The notes: generated by a model not told the origin, from the sequence alone. 64,000 bases of DNA from Martinezella rhizogenes (GCF_007002745.1 NZ_SGNY01000004.1:248001-312000), one strand, 5' to 3'. Numbered from the stretch's first letter, positions 1-9,864 are shown. A program made the numbers and translations.

Positions 1-115
1 GCGCGGCAAGCACCTTGAGCCTCGCCGGTCTGGAGGAGACAACGGCAAGCTCGGACATGGCAAGCACACCGTTCAATACGGTGAGCAGGACCACGATCAT
101 AATTTCAGTAAACAA
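1..115 (-). CDS. CorC/TlyC (hemolysin-like) DUF21 membrane protein, N-terminus only
   Basis: The minus strand opens a frame at a TTG (115) or an ATG (100) and runs off the left edge. It reads a hydrophobic helix followed by NGVLAMSELAVVSSRPARLK, the typical start of the DUF21 domain of the UPF0053/CorC/TlyC family, where a first membrane helix ends in (A/F)MSE(L/M)A. Family members are inner-membrane proteins with DUF21, a CBS pair and a CorC_HlyC domain, linked to metal ion export. Only about 38 residues are visible, so the later domains cannot be judged. The start codon is uncertain. Confidence 0.7.
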   Translation of the reverse strand, partial: MFTEIMIVVLLTVLNGVLAMSELAVVSSRPARLKVLAA

Positions 116-354
116 GTTTAGCTCTTTGGGCTGTTGAACGGCACGTCGCGGTTTTGGCCGCAGCGCCCTTTTTATAAAAGGGCATGACAGACATACCAAT
201 CCGGATAATAGGGAATTGTTCCGCCATTGCAATGACGGCACTATAAAAAAGCCGTTCCCGGCAGTAGTTAAAAATAACTGTCGACGATAAAATAATCAGG
301 TGAAGAACCGGGGTTGACCCGAAACTTCAAGCGCGATCCACGGCGACCGATGGA
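116..354. other. Intergenic stretch with two small inverted repeats
   Basis: No gene is visible here. The stretch holds a perfect inverted repeat at 165-183 (arms GCCCTTTT/AAAAGGGC around TAT) and a second, with one mismatch, at about 221-238 (CCGCCATTG/CAATGACGG). The first could act as a weak terminator or as an operator. The stretch should also carry the promoter of the leftward gene starting at 115. Confidence 0.4.
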
Positions 355-520
355 GATTTACGATCCTGGGTGCCTACAAAAGTAGGTGGGCACCGTGTGT
401 CCAGCCCCACGGGACTGGCCAGGGACAGCTCCCTTTGGATCGAGTATGGCCCCAGGGATTGTGGTTCCTGTCGGGAAGCGCAGAACGCATCCAAGATATA
501 GGACGGATCGGGGAAAACCG
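355..520 (-). ncRNA. ssrS: Probable 6S RNA, directly downstream of zapA
   Basis: The stretch has no convincing reading frame but can fold into a long rod. CGATCC (361-366) pairs with GGATCG (505-510) to close about 150 nt, and inside lie hairpins at 401-418 (CCAG/CTGG plus CCC/GGG), 421-434 (AGGGA/TCCCT) and 465-477 (TTCC/GGAA). In many proteobacteria 6S RNA is encoded just downstream of zapA on the same strand, as here. 6S RNA binds the sigma-70 RNA polymerase holoenzyme and is usually 150-190 nt, which fits. The identity rests on position, size and fold, and the ends are approximate. Confidence 0.55.
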
Positions 521-567
521 CCAGAGGGGCGGTGTGAAATTTTGCCGCCTCAGAACTCCTCAGCCAA

Positions 568-945
568 TCAATGTGCCGCCGGCTTTGGCCGGGCCAGCAG
601 TTTGTCGGTTATTCCGTTGAGGCGATCGGCCAGATCGCCGATGGCAAGCGCCACCATCTCGTCCGATTTCGCCCTGTGCTCGGCCATGCCGTCGCGGTTG
701 CGGGAAAGGGAGGTGACTTCGCCTTCCAGCTTCTCGAGCTTGCGGTTGATTTCGGAAAGCTCGTCCATCACCATGATGCCGGCCATGACGGTGAGCCTGA
801 GATCGCCGATTTCACCGAACTGGCTCTTGAGGTGCCCGACATAACGGTCAAAACGCGTGGCAAGGTCGGTCAGGTGATCTTCCTGCCCCGCCTCGCATGC
901 CATGCGATAGGCCTTGCCGTCGATCATAACAGTGACTTGCGCCAT
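568..945 (-). CDS. zapA: Cell division protein ZapA
   Basis: This 125-residue protein starts MAQVTVMIDGKAYRMAC and continues with the ZapA fold and a C-terminal coiled coil (about residues 55-110). ZapA binds FtsZ, bundles protofilaments and stabilises the division ring in the cytoplasm. The start is ATG 945. The gene lies 10 bp after a DUF4164 coiled-coil gene on the same strand, so the two are probably co-transcribed, and the 6S-like RNA follows. The length is slightly above the roughly 110 residues of the E. coli protein, as is usual in rhizobia. Confidence 0.92.
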   Translation of the reverse strand: MAQVTVMIDGKAYRMACEAGQEDHLTDLATRFDRYVGHLKSQFGEIGDLRLTVMAGIMVMDELSEINRKLEKLEGEVTSLSRNRDGMAEHRAKSDEMVALAIGDLADRLNGITDKLLARPKPAAH

Positions 946-955
946 GAAACCGCTC

Positions 956-1228
956 CTATCGATCCAGCACCGCGCGGATCGTTTCCATCGCCGTCACCAG
1001 ACGGCGGGAAACCTCGCGGTTGACTTCTTCAAGACGGTTGGCGCGAAACTCGGCCTGGTCCAGCTCCTGCGCCAGCCTGGCGCGGTCGACATGGACCCGT
1101 TTGACCTCATTATCGATCTCGCCCGTCTCCCTTTGCCGCTCGATACGCATATCGATGGCATTTTCGAGATTTGTGATGGCAGCATTCAGCTCCGTCAGCG
1201 CAGATTGTACGGTCTTGTCAGCCGACAT
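956..1228 (-). CDS. DUF4164 coiled-coil protein upstream of zapA
   Basis: This small acidic protein of 90 residues is almost entirely a predicted coiled coil (LTELNAAITNLENAID and heptads to the C-terminus). It matches what I know of DUF4164, which sits upstream of zapA in Rhizobiales. I chose the ATG at 1228 (MSADKTV) rather than the upstream ATG at 1252 because GGAA sits about 7 nt before it. By position and shape it may be a division-ring accessory protein, but this is inference. No catalytic motif is present. Confidence 0.8.
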   Translation of the reverse strand: MSADKTVQSALTELNAAITNLENAIDMRIERQRETGEIDNEVKRVHVDRARLAQELDQAEFRANRLEEVNREVSRRLVTAMETIRAVLDR

Positions 1229-1553
1229 CGTTTTTTCCAACTCGCACGCCACCGGCCGAATCGTCCGGTTTCAGGCCTTTTCAACAATCACGAGGTTATT
1301 ACCCGATTTACCATCCCGTCAATCAAACCAGTGCATTGAGACGTTTTGCTCTGTGGATGAACGAAGAGGCGGCAGCGCATATCGCATGGATTTTGTCAGG
1401 ATGCCCGATTTTCTAAACGATTTTTTCTCCCTCAGCGAACCGCAAACGCCCGTGGATTTATTGACTTGCCGGCCTCACCTGCTATGGATCAACCCGCTTT
1501 TTGGATAGTTGCGTAAAACTATCTCCTTTCACCCGGAAACAGACGGAAAAGCC
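1229..1553. promoter_or_regulatory. Divergent control region between the zapA operon and tkt
   Basis: This 325 bp stretch has no gene of its own. It separates the leftward DUF4164-zapA unit from the rightward tkt-gap unit. The one clear element is the tkt promoter listed separately at 1461-1488. An open frame runs through it from a TTG at 1509 into tkt, but the tkt protein more plausibly starts at 1554. Confidence 0.5.
1461..1488 (+). promoter_or_regulatory. Sigma-70-type promoter for tkt
   Basis: TTGACT (1461-1466) and TATGGA (1483-1488) are separated by 16 bp, a good match to the housekeeping -35/-10 pattern. Transcription would begin near 1495, leaving a 5' leader of about 60 nt before the tkt ATG at 1554. 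Confidence 0.5.
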
Positions 1554-3536
1554 ATGATTTCTCGCGACAAACACAACCGGATGGCAAATGCGATCCGATT
1601 TCTTGCCATGGATGCAGTGGAGAAGGCCAATTCCGGCCATCCCGGTCTGCCGATGGGCGCCGCTGATGTCGCCACCGTTCTCTTCACCCGTTACCTGAAA
1701 TTCGATCCCAAGGCACCGCTCTGGGCGGATCGCGACCGCTTCGTGCTGTCGGCAGGTCATGGCTCGATGCTTCTTTACTCGCTGCTCTATCTGACGGGCT
1801 ACGAGGACATGACGATCGACGAGATCAAGCGTTTCCGTCAGTTCGGTTCCAAGACCGCCGGCCATCCCGAATATGGCCATGCGACCGGCATCGAAACCAC
1901 GACCGGTCCGCTCGGCCAGGGCATCGCGAACGCCGTCGGCATGGCGATTGCCGAACGCAAGCTGGAAGAGGAATTCGGCTCCGACCTGCAGAGCCACTTC
2001 ACCTATGTCCTGTGCGGCGACGGCTGCCTCATGGAAGGCATCAGCCACGAAGCCATCGCACTTGCCGGCCACCTGAAGCTCAACAAGCTCGTTCTGTTCT
2101 GGGATGACAACAACATCACCATCGACGGCGAAGTCGGCCTCTCCGACAGCACCGACCAGATCGCCCGCTTCCAGGCCGTTCACTGGAACACCATCCGCGT
2201 TGATGGCCACGATCCGGACGCGATTGCCGCCGCCATCGAAGCCGCGCAGAAATCCGACCGCCCGACCTTCATCGCCTGCAAGACCGTCATCGGCTTCGGC
2301 GCACCCAACAAGCAGGGCACCCACAAGGTTCATGGCAACCCGCTCGGCGCCGAAGAAATCGCCGCCACCCGCAAGCATCTGAACTGGGAAGCGGAAGCCT
2401 TCGTCGTTCCGGAAGACGTGCTGGATGCATGGCGTCTTGCGGGCCTGCGCTCCACCAAGACCCGCCAGGACTGGGAAGCCCGCCTTGAAGCCGCTGAAGC
2501 CGGCAAGAAGGCCGAATTCAAGCGCCGCTTCGCCGGCGACCTGCCCGGCAATTTCGACAGCGCCATCGATGCCTTCAAGAAGAAGATCATCGAGAACAAC
2601 CCGACCGTCGCGACGCGCAAAGCTTCGGAAGATTCGCTCGAAGTCATCAACGGCGTCCTGCCGGAAATGGTCGGCGGTTCGGCTGACCTGACGCCGTCCA
2701 ACAACACCAAGACCAGCCAGATGAAGTCCATCACGCCGACGGATTTCTCCGGCCGTTATCTGCATTACGGCATCCGCGAGCACGGCATGGCGGCGGCGAT
2801 GAACGGCATCGCGCTGCATGGCGGTCTCATCCCCTATGCCGGCGGCTTCCTGATCTTCTCGGATTATTGCCGTCCGTCGATCCGCCTTGCAGCGCTCATG
2901 GGCATCCGTGTCGTCCACGTTCTGACGCATGATTCCATCGGCGTCGGTGAAGACGGCCCGACCCACCAGCCGGTCGAGCAGATCGCAGCCCTTCGTGCCA
3001 TTCCGAACCTGCTCGTCTTCCGCCCTGCGGATGAAACCGAAACGGCGGAATGCTGGCAGCTCGCGCTGGAACAGAAGCATCGTCCTTCCGCGCTGGCGCT
3101 TACCCGCCAGAACCTTGCCCCCTCGCGCAAGGAATATGAAGAGAAGAACCTGTCCGCTTACGGCGCTTACGAACTCGTTTCCGCCAGCGACGCCAAGGTT
3201 TCGATCTTCGCATCCGGTTCGGAAGTCGAAGTGGCGCTGAAGGCCGCCGCAACGCTGAAGGACAACGGTGTTTCCGTCCGTGTCGTTTCCGTTCCCTGCT
3301 TCGAGCTTTTCAAGGAACAGCCTGAAACCTATCGCAACGCCATCATCGGCAAGGCTCCGGTCAAGATCGCGGTCGAAGCCGCCATCCGCCAGGGCTGGGA
3401 TTATTTCATCGGCTCCGACGGCGCTTTCGTTGGCATGCATTCCTTCGGTGCGTCCGCGCCGGCGAAGGATCTCTTCAAGCACTTCGGCATCACGGCGGAA
3501 GCCGTCGTCGCCGCAGTCGAGGCAAAACTTGCGTGA
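1554..3536 (+). CDS. tkt: Transketolase
   Basis: This cytoplasmic enzyme moves two-carbon units between sugar phosphates in the pentose phosphate pathway, using thiamine diphosphate. The 660-residue protein has the family's length and layout. The N-terminal diphosphate-binding domain has SGHPGLPMG (27-35) and GDGCLMEG (155-162) with a later Asn, and the middle pyrimidine domain has the GIREHGMA glutamate near 410, followed by the C-terminal domain. ATG 1554 ([10 protein letters not shown]) has GGAAAA just upstream and fits family N-termini better than the TTG at 1509. gap follows after 62 bp, so the two probably form one transcript. Confidence 0.97.
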   Translation: MISRDKHNRMANAIRFLAMDAVEKANSGHPGLPMGAADVATVLFTRYLKFDPKAPLWADRDRFVLSAGHGSMLLYSLLYLTGYEDMTIDEIKRFRQFGSKTAGHPEYGHATGIETTTGPLGQGIANAVGMAIAERKLEEEFGSDLQSHFTYVLCGDGCLMEGISHEAIALAGHLKLNKLVLFWDDNNITIDGEVGLSDSTDQIARFQAVHWNTIRVDGHDPDAIAAAIEAAQKSDRPTFIACKTVIGFGAPNKQGTHKVHGNPLGAEEIAATRKHLNWEAEAFVVPEDVLDAWRLAGLRSTKTRQDWEARLEAAEAGKKAEFKRRFAGDLPGNFDSAIDAFKKKIIENNPTVATRKASEDSLEVINGVLPEMVGGSADLTPSNNTKTSQMKSITPTDFSGRYLHYGIREHGMAAAMNGIALHGGLIPYAGGFLIFSDYCRPSIRLAALMGIRVVHVLTHDSIGVGEDGPTHQPVEQIAALRAIPNLLVFRPADETETAECWQLALEQKHRPSALALTRQNLAPSRKEYEEKNLSAYGAYELVSASDAKVSIFASGSEVEVALKAAATLKDNGVSVRVVSVPCFELFKEQPETYRNAIIGKAPVKIAVEAAIRQGWDYFIGSDGAFVGMHSFGASAPAKDLFKHFGITAEAVVAAVEAKLA

Positions 3537-3554
3537 GGGCTTCCCAGGCCCTCA
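3534..3554 (+). repeat. Inverted repeat overlapping the tkt stop codon
   Basis: TGAGGGC (3534-3540) and GCCCTCA (3548-3554) form a 7 bp perfect stem around a 7 nt loop that begins with the tkt stop codon. There is no T-run, so it looks like an intercistronic hairpin that could protect upstream mRNA rather than a terminator. Confidence 0.4.
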
Positions 3555-3598
3555 CCATTCAGCAAAGACCACGCCCATTCTTGTTCGGGAGACTGTAA

Positions 3599-4609
3599 AT
3601 GACTGTAAAAGTTGCCATTAACGGCTTCGGCCGCATCGGCCGCAACGTTCTGCGTGCCATCGTCGAATCCGGCCGCACCGATATCGAAGTCGTTGCCATT
3701 AACGACCTCGGCCCGGTGGAGACCAACGCTCACCTGCTGCGCTACGATTCGATCCACGGCAAGTTCCCGGCCGATGTGAAGGTCGAAGGCGACACGATCA
3801 TCGTTGGCGGCGGCAAGCCGATCAAGGTGACGGCCGTTCGCGATCCGGCAACGCTGCCGCACAAGGAACTCGGCGTCGACATCGCGCTGGAATGCACGGG
3901 CATCTTCACCGCCCGCGACAAGGCTGCCGCTCACCTGACGGCCGGCGCAAAGCGCGTCATCGTTTCGGCTCCGGCTGACGGCGCAGACCTGACGGTCGTT
4001 TTCGGCGTCAACAACGACCAACTGACGAAGGACCATCTGGTCATTTCCAACGCGTCCTGCACCACCAACTGCCTCGTGCCGGTCGTGAAGGTTCTCGATG
4101 ACGTCGTCGGCATCGATCATGGCTTCATGACCACGATCCACTCCTACACGGGCGACCAGCCGACGCTCGACACCATGCACAAGGATCTGTACCGCGCCCG
4201 CGCCGCAGCCCTGTCCATGATCCCGACCTCGACGGGCGCAGCCAAGGCCGTTGGCCTCGTTCTGCCGCACCTCAAGGGCAAGTTGGACGGCACGTCGATC
4301 CGCGTTCCGACCCCGAATGTTTCGGTCGTCGACTTCAAGTTCATCGCCAAGCGCGACACGACGGTTGAAGAAGTCAACGAAGCGATCAAGTCCGCTTCCA
4401 ACGGCAAGCTGAAGGGCATTCTCGGCTACACCGAAGAGCCGCTGGTTTCCCGCGACTTCAACCATGACAGCCATTCGTCGATCTTCGCGATCGACCAGAC
4501 CAAGGTCATGGAAGGCCGGTTCGTGCGCGTTCTGTCCTGGTACGACAATGAGTGGGGCTTCTCCAACCGCATGTCGGACACCGCCGTCGCCTTCGCGAAG
4601 ACCATCTGA
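3599..4609 (+). CDS. gap: Glyceraldehyde-3-phosphate dehydrogenase, type I
   Basis: This enzyme converts glyceraldehyde-3-phosphate to 1,3-bisphosphoglycerate with NAD and phosphate in the cytoplasm. The 336-residue protein has the Rossmann motif NGFGRIG (8-14), the active-site motif ASCTTNC with Cys154, and His181 in [10 protein letters not shown]. The pair ND at 35-36 favours NAD. It follows tkt closely and is closed by a strong terminator at 4632-4660, so tkt-gap looks like a two-gene unit. Confidence 0.97.
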   Translation: MTVKVAINGFGRIGRNVLRAIVESGRTDIEVVAINDLGPVETNAHLLRYDSIHGKFPADVKVEGDTIIVGGGKPIKVTAVRDPATLPHKELGVDIALECTGIFTARDKAAAHLTAGAKRVIVSAPADGADLTVVFGVNNDQLTKDHLVISNASCTTNCLVPVVKVLDDVVGIDHGFMTTIHSYTGDQPTLDTMHKDLYRARAAALSMIPTSTGAAKAVGLVLPHLKGKLDGTSIRVPTPNVSVVDFKFIAKRDTTVEEVNEAIKSASNGKLKGILGYTEEPLVSRDFNHDSHSSIFAIDQTKVMEGRFVRVLSWYDNEWGFSNRMSDTAVAFAKTI

Positions 4610-4631
4610 GCATAAATCGCTCCATCAAAAG

Positions 4632-4660
4632 ACCGGCAGGAGCAATCCTGCCGGTTTTTG
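4632..4660 (+). terminator. Rho-independent terminator of gap
   Basis: A perfect 10 bp stem, ACCGGCAGGA (4632-4641) and TCCTGCCGGT (4646-4655), with a GCAA loop is followed by a T-run. It lies 22 bp after the gap stop codon. Confidence 0.9.
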
Positions 4661-4667
4661 TTTGCCG

Positions 4668-4702
4668 AAAAAAAGCCGGCGGGATTGAGGGATCCCGCCG
4701 GC
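4668..4702 (-). terminator. Rho-independent terminator of the small lipoprotein gene
   Basis: The arms GCCGGCGGGAT (4675-4685) and ATCCCGCCGGC (4692-4702) form a perfect 11 bp stem. Seven A residues at 4668-4674 become the U-run when read on the minus strand. It serves the leftward gene ending at 4802. Confidence 0.85.
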
Positions 4703-4801
4703 GCCGATCCTGAAGCAAGGCGGGGACGCTTCGGATCGAAAACGGTCGCCGGCCGAAAAACTGGCCGTTCCCCAATACGACGGATGAGACAATCGCATCC
4801 G

Positions 4802-5062
4802 TCATCTTTTATTGTTGATGATGACCGGGCCACGGTCGCCGGCATTGCTCCAGATCGTATCGAAAGTCTGCTGCCGCAGTTCGCTTTGCTGCATCGAAAG
4901 CTTCATCATGCGGTCTGCGAAATCACGCGAACCTTCAGGGTAACCAAATACCCGACAGCGTTCGCGTTGGGCGGCCATGTTTTCAGCTGTCTGCTCGGTG
5001 CTGGAGCAACCCGAAACAATCGAGCCTGCCGCCACTAATATAATGATGGATATTCGTTTCAT
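4802..5062 (-). CDS. Small lipoprotein of unknown function
   Basis: This 86-residue protein has a lipoprotein signal: MKRISIIILVAAGSIVSGCSS, with a lipobox ending at Cys19. The mature part is short, polar and partly helical (residues 40-70), with no motif I recognise. CGGAG stands 6 nt before the ATG. It is transcribed against its neighbours and has its own terminator, so it looks monocistronic. It is probably anchored in the inner or outer membrane; the function is unknown. Confidence 0.8.
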   Translation of the reverse strand: MKRISIIILVAAGSIVSGCSSTEQTAENMAAQRERCRVFGYPEGSRDFADRMMKLSMQQSELRQQTFDTIWSNAGDRGPVIINNKR

Positions 5063-5483
5063 CCGATCGCTCCGGTAATGATGAAAAGCAATTCGGAGGT
5101 GACAACTAGCGCGGCTGGATTATCGCTATGTTACGTGAAAACACGGCTGACGAATCTATTTCGGTAAACTGCCTGTCCATCCCAAGCAAAAGCTCCAGAC
5201 GCAGAACAGGCGTTGCTTCAAGCGGCGCACCTTCGCTCGCTCGCCGAAAAAATTCCCATTTCCTGCCTTTGTCTGGTCCATTTTGAGACCGACAAGAAAC
5301 ACAGGGACAACGGTCGTGCGCAATGCACTTCGGCCCTGCCGTATCATTCGATACACCCCGCCTTGCGTCGCCTTTCAACGCCAACAACTCAAGCGCTGAC
5401 AGACCGCAACCCGTGGCGCATTGGCTGCAGACGCGCAGAGCATTCATTGCGGCGGCCAACGCGGTTTGAATGAGGCGGTGGAC
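5063..5483. other. 420 bp intergenic stretch, nothing recognisable
   Basis: I see no supported gene, terminator or strong repeat here. Short overlapping frames on both strands have no ribosome binding site or recognisable product. The stretch must contain the divergent promoters for the small lipoprotein (leftward) and the antiporter (rightward). Confidence 0.4.
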
Positions 5484-7349
5484 GTGGAATCATTTTATCT
5501 TCTGTTGCTGGTGGCAACTGTTCTGGTTCTCGTCGCAGCCTTTTCCAGCCTCATCGCCTTCCGGTTCGGTGCGCCGCTGCTGCTGCTCTTTCTGATGATC
5601 GGCCTTGCCGCGGGCGTGGATGGCCTCGGCATCGAATTCACCAACAATCCGCTCGCCTATATGCTCGGCTCGCTTGTGCTTGCCGTCATCCTTTTCGATT
5701 CCGGTTTTGGCACGTCGATACAATCCTTCCGGCTTTCGGCAGCACCCGCCGTCGCGCTCGCCACAGTCGGCGTCATCCTCACATCCGTGTTTTTCGCCGG
5801 CGCGGCCGCCCTGCTGCTCGGCCTTTCCTGGCTGGAGGGATTGTTGCTCGGCGCAATCGTCGCCTCCACGGATGCAGCGGCCGTATTCTTCCTGCTGCGC
5901 ATCGGTGGCATTCACATCCGCGATCAGGTGCGCTCAACGCTGGAAGTAGAGTCCGGCACCAACGATCCCATGGCCATATTTCTGACCGTCGCTCTGGTCG
6001 AAATCATTGCCAAGGGTCAGGGACTGGCAGGCATAGACAGCGGTTTCCTGCTGCTGTTCATCGAAGAAATGGGCCTTGGGGTGATTTTCGGCCTGCTCGG
6101 CGGCCTCATGATAGCTACCGTGGTCAATCGCTTCGCAGCAGACCGCGGGTTGGCACCAATCTTCGTGCTGGCGCTGGCGCTGCTGGTCTTTTCCTTCACC
6201 GGCGCAATCGGCGGCAGCGGATTTCTCGCCGTCTATGTGGCGGGCATCGTCGCCGGCAACCGCAGGATTTTCGCCAAGGAGACCATACGACGTTTCCATG
6301 AAGGGCTGACCTGGCTTGCCCAGATCATCATGTTCCTGATGCTCGGCCTTCTCGCCACGCCGTCGCAATTTCCGGCAATCGCCATCCCGGCCGTGCTGCT
6401 GGCACTTTTCCTGATCTTCGTCGCCCGCCCGCTCGCGGTGTGGCTCAGCCTCATGCCCTTCAGCTATACCCAGCAGGAAACATCCTTCGTGGCATGGGTC
6501 GGCCTGCGCGGCGCGGTTTCCATCCTGCTTGCCATCATGCCCATTCTTGGCGGGCTGGATGATGCGCAGATCTATTTCAACGCCGCCTTCATCATCGTTC
6601 TGGTATCGCTCCTGGTGCAGGGCTGGACAATCAAGCCGGTGGCAACAAGGCTCGGGCTGATCGTGCCGCCGCGCATGGGCGACGTCGACAAGCTGGAAGT
6701 CGACCTTCCCGGCACCGCCAATCACGAACTGATCTCCTACCGCGTCGCCAACGGCAGCGCCATCATGCAGGGCGAGCGCATTCCACGCTGGGCGATGCCT
6801 TCGCTGGTGGTGCGCGATGGCAAGTCTATCCGCTACCAATATGCCGGCCGGCTGCGGGAAAACGACCTCGTCTATCTTTTCATTGCGCCCGGTTATTCGC
6901 GGCTGATCGACCGGCTGTTCGCCAGCGCCCTGCCGGTTGCCGATGACGATGCCGATTTCTTCGGCACCTTCCTTATCTCCCCCGCCCGACCGGCCAAGGA
7001 GCTGGACGCGGCCTATGGTCCTGGCCTTATTTCTCAGGCCGAACAGGCGATGAGCATTGCCGAATTGATCGAGGCGCGCCTTTCCGGAAAAGCTGATTAT
7101 GCCGACCGCGTCCGCCTCGGCTCGATTGTCCTCATCGTCCGGACGCTGGACGAACATGAGGCCATCACCGGCATCGGTATCTCACTGGAACCAGTCGAAC
7201 CGGCCACCAGCCTGCCGATCTTCATCAGCTTCGGCGAGATCATTCGCCGGGTGCGCGACCATCTGGCGCAACGGCGTCAATCGCGCTCCGGCAACGCTAT
7301 CGAAGACACTGCCGCACCTTCGAACGCCGTGAGAGAAAATGAAGGCTAA
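5484..7349 (+). CDS. CPA1-family potassium/proton antiporter, NhaP2/CvrA type
   Basis: The first roughly 400 residues form about 12 to 13 membrane segments with the CPA1 features of LFDSGFGTS and [12 protein letters not shown], the latter carrying an ion-site Asp. The remaining roughly 220 residues are soluble and match the TrkA-C (RCK_C) and following regulatory domain of NhaP2/CvrA proteins, which export K+ or Na+ in exchange for protons at the inner membrane. I chose GTG 5484 because GAGG lies 8 nt upstream; an ATG at 5421 and a GTG at 5478 are alternatives. pgk begins 67 bp after its stop codon, so read-through into pgk is possible. Confidence 0.9.
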   Translation: MESFYLLLLVATVLVLVAAFSSLIAFRFGAPLLLLFLMIGLAAGVDGLGIEFTNNPLAYMLGSLVLAVILFDSGFGTSIQSFRLSAAPAVALATVGVILTSVFFAGAAALLLGLSWLEGLLLGAIVASTDAAAVFFLLRIGGIHIRDQVRSTLEVESGTNDPMAIFLTVALVEIIAKGQGLAGIDSGFLLLFIEEMGLGVIFGLLGGLMIATVVNRFAADRGLAPIFVLALALLVFSFTGAIGGSGFLAVYVAGIVAGNRRIFAKETIRRFHEGLTWLAQIIMFLMLGLLATPSQFPAIAIPAVLLALFLIFVARPLAVWLSLMPFSYTQQETSFVAWVGLRGAVSILLAIMPILGGLDDAQIYFNAAFIIVLVSLLVQGWTIKPVATRLGLIVPPRMGDVDKLEVDLPGTANHELISYRVANGSAIMQGERIPRWAMPSLVVRDGKSIRYQYAGRLRENDLVYLFIAPGYSRLIDRLFASALPVADDDADFFGTFLISPARPAKELDAAYGPGLISQAEQAMSIAELIEARLSGKADYADRVRLGSIVLIVRTLDEHEAITGIGISLEPVEPATSLPIFISFGEIIRRVRDHLAQRRQSRSGNAIEDTAAPSNAVRENEG

Positions 7350-7416
7350 CCGGCTTGCGTCGGCAATCAGGCATAGTATGGTCCGTGCCGAACTCGCAAC
7401 AAATCAGGATCGACCC

Positions 7417-8619
7417 ATGCCCGCTTTCAAGACCATCGACGACCTTAACGACATTGCCGGAAAGCGCGTCCTCGTCCGCGTTGATCTCAACGTGCCGGTT
7501 GCGGATGGCAAAGTAACGGACGCGACCCGTATCGAGCGGGTTGCACCGACCATTCTGGAACTGTCCGGCAAGGGCGCGAAAGTCATCCTGCTTGCCCATT
7601 TCGGCCGGCCGAAGGGCGAACCGGTGGCCGACATGTCGCTGTCGCAGATCGTCCCCACCGTCGAGGAAGTGCTGGATCACGCCGTTTCCTTCGCGACCGA
7701 TTGCATTGGCGCGCCGGCAGCGGACGCGGTCGCGAAGATGAACGATGGCGATATCCTGCTTCTGGAAAACACCCGCTTCCACAAGGGCGAAGAAAAGAAC
7801 GATCCGGCATTCGTCGAGGCACTGGCCGCCAATGGCGATATCTATGTGAATGACGCCTTCTCCGCCGCTCACCGCGCCCATGCCTCCACCGAGGGCCTAG
7901 CGCGCCACCTGCCCGCCTATGCCGGCCGCACGATGCAGGCCGAGCTTGAGGCGCTGGAAAAGGGCCTTGGCCAGCCGGTCCGTCCGGTGGTCGCCATCGT
8001 CGGCGGCGCCAAGGTGTCGAGCAAGATCGATCTCCTGATGAACCTCGTCAAGAAGGTCGATGCGCTCGTCATCGGCGGTGGCATGGCCAACACCTTCCTT
8101 GCCGCCCGCGGTGCGCAGGTTGGCAAATCGCTGTGCGAACACGATCTGGCGGAAACCGCAAAACAGATCATGATCGAGGCAGCGACATCCGGCTGTGCGA
8201 TCGTCCTGCCGGAAGATGGCGTGGTGGCCCGCGAGTTCAAGGCCGGTGCGGCCAATGAAACGGTCGATATCAACGCCATCCCCGCTGACGCCATGGTTCT
8301 CGATGTCGGGCCAAAATCGGTTGAAAGCATCAAGGCCTGGATTTCCCGCGCGGAAACACTCGTCTGGAATGGCCCGCTCGGCGCCTTTGAAATCGAGCCT
8401 TTCGATGCGGCGACCGTTGCAGCGGCAAAACACGCCGCCGAATGCACGAAATCGGGCAAACTCGTTTCCGTCGCCGGCGGCGGCGATACGGTCGCGGCGC
8501 TCAACCATGCCGGTGTTTCCGACGATTTCACCTATATCTCGACGGCAGGCGGCGCCTTCCTTGAATGGATGGAAGGCAAGGAATTGCCGGGCGTTGCCAT
8601 CCTGACCGCTGCCAAGTAA
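7417..8619 (+). CDS. pgk: Phosphoglycerate kinase
   Basis: This enzyme makes ATP from 1,3-bisphosphoglycerate in the cytoplasm, the step after gap. The protein has 400 residues, the usual length, with the N-terminal [11 protein letters not shown] motif (about 16-26), HFGRPKG (about 62-68) and the C-terminal [12 protein letters not shown] nucleotide region (about 351-362). ATG 7417 has AGGA upstream and gives the usual N-terminus; an in-frame ATG at 7339 overlapping the antiporter stop is less likely. It is followed by a strong terminator and then by the aldolase gene. Confidence 0.97.
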   Translation: MPAFKTIDDLNDIAGKRVLVRVDLNVPVADGKVTDATRIERVAPTILELSGKGAKVILLAHFGRPKGEPVADMSLSQIVPTVEEVLDHAVSFATDCIGAPAADAVAKMNDGDILLLENTRFHKGEEKNDPAFVEALAANGDIYVNDAFSAAHRAHASTEGLARHLPAYAGRTMQAELEALEKGLGQPVRPVVAIVGGAKVSSKIDLLMNLVKKVDALVIGGGMANTFLAARGAQVGKSLCEHDLAETAKQIMIEAATSGCAIVLPEDGVVAREFKAGAANETVDINAIPADAMVLDVGPKSVESIKAWISRAETLVWNGPLGAFEIEPFDAATVAAAKHAAECTKSGKLVSVAGGGDTVAALNHAGVSDDFTYISTAGGAFLEWMEGKELPGVAILTAAK

Positions 8620-8642
8620 ACTCATTTCACTTGCCTGACACG

Positions 8643-8679
8643 AGGCCGGACAAGCCCTGCTTGCCCGGCCTTGTTTTTT
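8643..8679 (+). terminator. Rho-independent terminator of pgk
   Basis: AGGCCGG and CAAGC pair with GCTTG and CCGGCCT (one mismatch) around CCT, followed by TTGTTTTTT. It lies about 25 bp after the pgk stop, so the aldolase needs its own promoter. Confidence 0.88.
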
Positions 8680-8707
8680 GGTAAGTGCACATGGGAGGAA
8701 AAGTTTC

Positions 8708-8734
8708 AAACGATTGAAATCATTTCAATCGTTT
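8708..8734. promoter_or_regulatory. 27 bp perfect palindrome in the aldolase promoter region
   Basis: The arms 8708-8720 (AAACGATTGAAAT) and 8722-8734 (ATTTCAATCGTTT) are perfectly complementary around a single C. The element lies 77 bp before the aldolase ATG and after the pgk terminator. The GATTGAAA/TTTCAATC spacing resembles operators of dimeric repressors such as the LacI family. There is no T-run, so it is not a terminator. The cognate regulator is unknown. Confidence 0.6.
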
Positions 8735-8810
8735 CAATGAGTTAGCGTGCCATTTCCCTGCCCTGGAACTTCTGTTATCGGGAATTTATTGTGCCTTGGG
8801 AGAATAGCAA

Positions 8811-9836
8811 ATGACCGAACGTCTCGAAGACATTGCAATCAAAATGGTCGCCGACGGCAAGGGCCTGCTCGCCGCCGACGAATCCACAGGAACGATCAAA
8901 AAGCGTTTCGACAGCATTAATCTGGAGTCCACCGAGACCGCCCGCCGCGACTATCGCGAGATGCTGTTCCGCTCCGACGACGCCATGAAGAAATACATCT
9001 CCGGCGTCATCCTTTACGAAGAAACCCTGTTCCAGAAGGCTGCCGATGGCACGCCTTTTGTTGACATCATCAAGGCCGCCGGCAGCCTGCCGGGCATCAA
9101 GGTGGATATCGGTGCAAAGCCGATGGCTTACCACCCGCATGAATTCATCACCGAAGGCCTCGACGGTCTTTACGAGCGTCTGCGCAAGTACCACGAGGCC
9201 GGCGCCCGTTTCGCCAAGTGGCGTGGCGTCATCACCATCGGTGAGCAGCGTCCGAGCTGGGGTTCGATCAAGGCTAACTCCCAGTCGCTCGCCCGTTACG
9301 CCGCTCTCTGCCAGCAGGCGGATATCGTGCCGATCGTGGAGCCTGAAGTGCTGATGGACGGCGAACCCGGCACGCACGACATCGATCGCTGTGCGGAAGT
9401 CACGCAATGGGTCCTCCAGACCGTGTTCGCGGATCTGTTCGACGCCCGCGTCAACCTTGAAGGCATGATCCTCAAGCCGAACATGATCATCGACGGCAAG
9501 AAGGCCCGCAAGGCTTCGGTCGAGGAAGTAGCGGAAAAGACCGTAAAGGTTCTGAAGGCCACCGTGCCCTCCGCCGTTCCGGGCATCGCCTTCCTTTCCG
9601 GCGGCCAGTCCTCCGAAGAAGCGACCGCGCATCTCTCCGCCATGAATTCCGGTTACGACCTGCCCTGGTCGCTGACCTATTCGTATGGCCGCGCGCTCCA
9701 GGACACCGCACTCAAGACATGGGGCGGCAAGCAGGAGAATGTTGCTGCCGGCCAGCGCGCCTTCACGCACCGCGCCGCCATGAACAGCCTTGCCGCCAAG
9801 GGCAACTGGAAGCTGGAACTCGAAAAGGCCGCATAA
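8811..9836 (+). CDS. Class I fructose-bisphosphate aldolase
   Basis: This is the Schiff-base aldolase that splits fructose-1,6-bisphosphate into two triose phosphates, as in animals, not the metal-dependent class II enzyme. The 341-residue protein has LLAADESTGT (19-28), AKWR (135-138), the Schiff-base Lys222 in ILKPNM and the FLSGGQS phosphate loop near 275. GGGAG lies 8 nt before ATG 8811. It is separated from pgk by a terminator and a palindrome, which suggests its own control, and is followed by a terminator. Confidence 0.96.
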   Translation: MTERLEDIAIKMVADGKGLLAADESTGTIKKRFDSINLESTETARRDYREMLFRSDDAMKKYISGVILYEETLFQKAADGTPFVDIIKAAGSLPGIKVDIGAKPMAYHPHEFITEGLDGLYERLRKYHEAGARFAKWRGVITIGEQRPSWGSIKANSQSLARYAALCQQADIVPIVEPEVLMDGEPGTHDIDRCAEVTQWVLQTVFADLFDARVNLEGMILKPNMIIDGKKARKASVEEVAEKTVKVLKATVPSAVPGIAFLSGGQSSEEATAHLSAMNSGYDLPWSLTYSYGRALQDTALKTWGGKQENVAAGQRAFTHRAAMNSLAAKGNWKLELEKAA

Positions 9837-9864
9837 GGCGCTTCGACAGGCAGTCAAAACAATC

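Noticed and set aside
1482..3482. Frame of about 660 codons opposite tkt
   Set aside because: Antisense to transketolase; composition rich in Arg, Gly and Asp repeats as expected for a shadow frame.
5106..5459. 117-codon minus-strand frame in the gap before the antiporter
   Set aside because: No ribosome binding site, no family resemblance, odd Cys-rich and Arg-rich content; likely chance.
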